Positions 63,550-64,000 of a stretch of 64,000 nt of DNA are shown here, piece by piece. The stretch is from Burkholderiaceae bacterium (GTDB lineage Bacteria; Pseudomonadota; Gammaproteobacteria; Burkholderiales; Burkholderiaceae_F), in the NCBI GenBank assembly GCA_022843955.1, contig JALHMQ010000004.1, forward strand, positions 248,001 to 312,000. Direction: 5' to 3'. Positions within the stretch are counted from its first letter, which is position 1. Each line of letters begins with the position of its first letter. The position numbers were made by a program, and so were the translations under genes. Under the pieces are notes generated by a model, which ran no database searches, was not told the origin of the DNA, and saw only the letters and a program-made list of their open reading frames with translations.

Positions 63550-63631
63550 TCGCCGCCCGCACGCCCCCTTCCCCGTAGTCAAGCACACGCTCAGCCACGC
63601 ACTCGCTGCGTGGTCGCGCCGGAGTTCACGC

Positions 63632-64000
63632 ATGTCCGAGCAGCACGATTCGCCCATCAAGACGCCGCAGCAGTTGATCACCGTGGTGGCGCTGTCTTTC
63701 ATCGTTCCTGTTGTGATCATCATCCTGCTGGTGACCTACGTGGTGGGTGCTAAGCGCGAAGGCGCCGGCGCCTCGTCGATGACACCGGAAGCGGTGGCGG
63801 AACGGCTGCGCCCGGTGGGCAGCGTCGTCGTTGCCAGCACGGGCGGCGGCGCGGGCCGCGCGCTGCAAGGCGGTGAAGCGGTCTACACCCTGGCCTGCGG
63901 CGCCTGCCACACGGCCGGGATCGCCGGTGCACCGAAGACCGGGGATGTGGCCGCCTGGAAGCCTCGCCTTGCTCAGGGGTTCGACACGCTCGTCAAGCAC
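63632..64000 (+). CDS. Membrane-anchored c-type cytochrome (cytochrome c5-like), partial
   Basis: A 123-residue N-terminal portion that runs off the window. One transmembrane helix (VVALSFIVPVVIIILLVTYVV, residues 17-37), a periplasmic linker, then the haem-attachment motif CGACH near residue 90. GGAG precedes ATG 63,632. Cytochrome c5-like proteins carry electrons in the respiratory chain; the missing C-terminus should supply the distal Met. Confidence 0.85.
   Translation, partial: MSEQHDSPIKTPQQLITVVALSFIVPVVIIILLVTYVVGAKREGAGASSMTPEAVAERLRPVGSVVVASTGGGAGRALQGGEAVYTLACGACHTAGIAGAPKTGDVAAWKPRLAQGFDTLVKH

Overview
The window looks like the chromosome of a high-GC betaproteobacterium, most likely Burkholderiales. 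The evidence is the ubiquinone cluster (DUF971 protein, UbiE, Tim44-like protein, UbiJ, UbiB), tandem DUF3108 genes, a fimU/pilVWXY1E minor-pilin operon and a membrane-anchored cytochrome c5-like gene. The species cannot be fixed from sequence alone.

Layout. Positions 1-17,966 are ordinary chromosome: a partial fumarylacetoacetate-hydrolase gene, two DUF3108 genes, the ubiquinone block, the type IV pilus minor-pilin/PilY1 operon on the minus strand, and a divergent lone pseudopilin gene. Positions 17,967-63,254 are one 45,288-bp Tn7-like transposon. It has inverted ends (TGTGGAATCC...GGATTCCACA, with GTTGGCC repeated at the same offset inside each end) and a perfect 5-bp target duplication CTTCT at 17,962-17,966 and 63,255-63,259. 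It sits 30 bp past the 3' end of a tRNA-Arg(CCG) gene (63,285-63,360, minus strand). A cytochrome gene runs off the right edge.

The transposon encodes its own machinery (a TnsA-TnsB fusion, a TnsC-type AAA+ ATPase and a TniQ/TnsD target selector, 51,917-57,006) plus a decayed second tniQ at its right end. No CRISPR array or cas gene was seen, so tRNA homing by TniQ is the likely targeting route. The cargo is a mobile defence island. It holds a type I restriction-modification operon with an embedded GIY-YIG protein and a small membrane protein, a complete type I Zorya system (zorABCD), and a short Argonaute with a SIR2-APAZ partner (SPARSA type) translationally coupled to a third gene for a PIN-domain protein. 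Several nuclease-like orphans (HNH, two PD-(D/E)XK, secreted thermonuclease, exoribonuclease), a LexA/S24-like repressor, and a two-gene secreted operon of unknown function complete it.

The most notable points are the precise transposon ends and tRNA-Arg attachment, the Lys-to-Arg change in the TnsA nuclease motif, the PIN-Argonaute-SIR2 trio flanked by direct thermonuclease repeats, and the uncharacterised secreted pair at 58,530-62,251.
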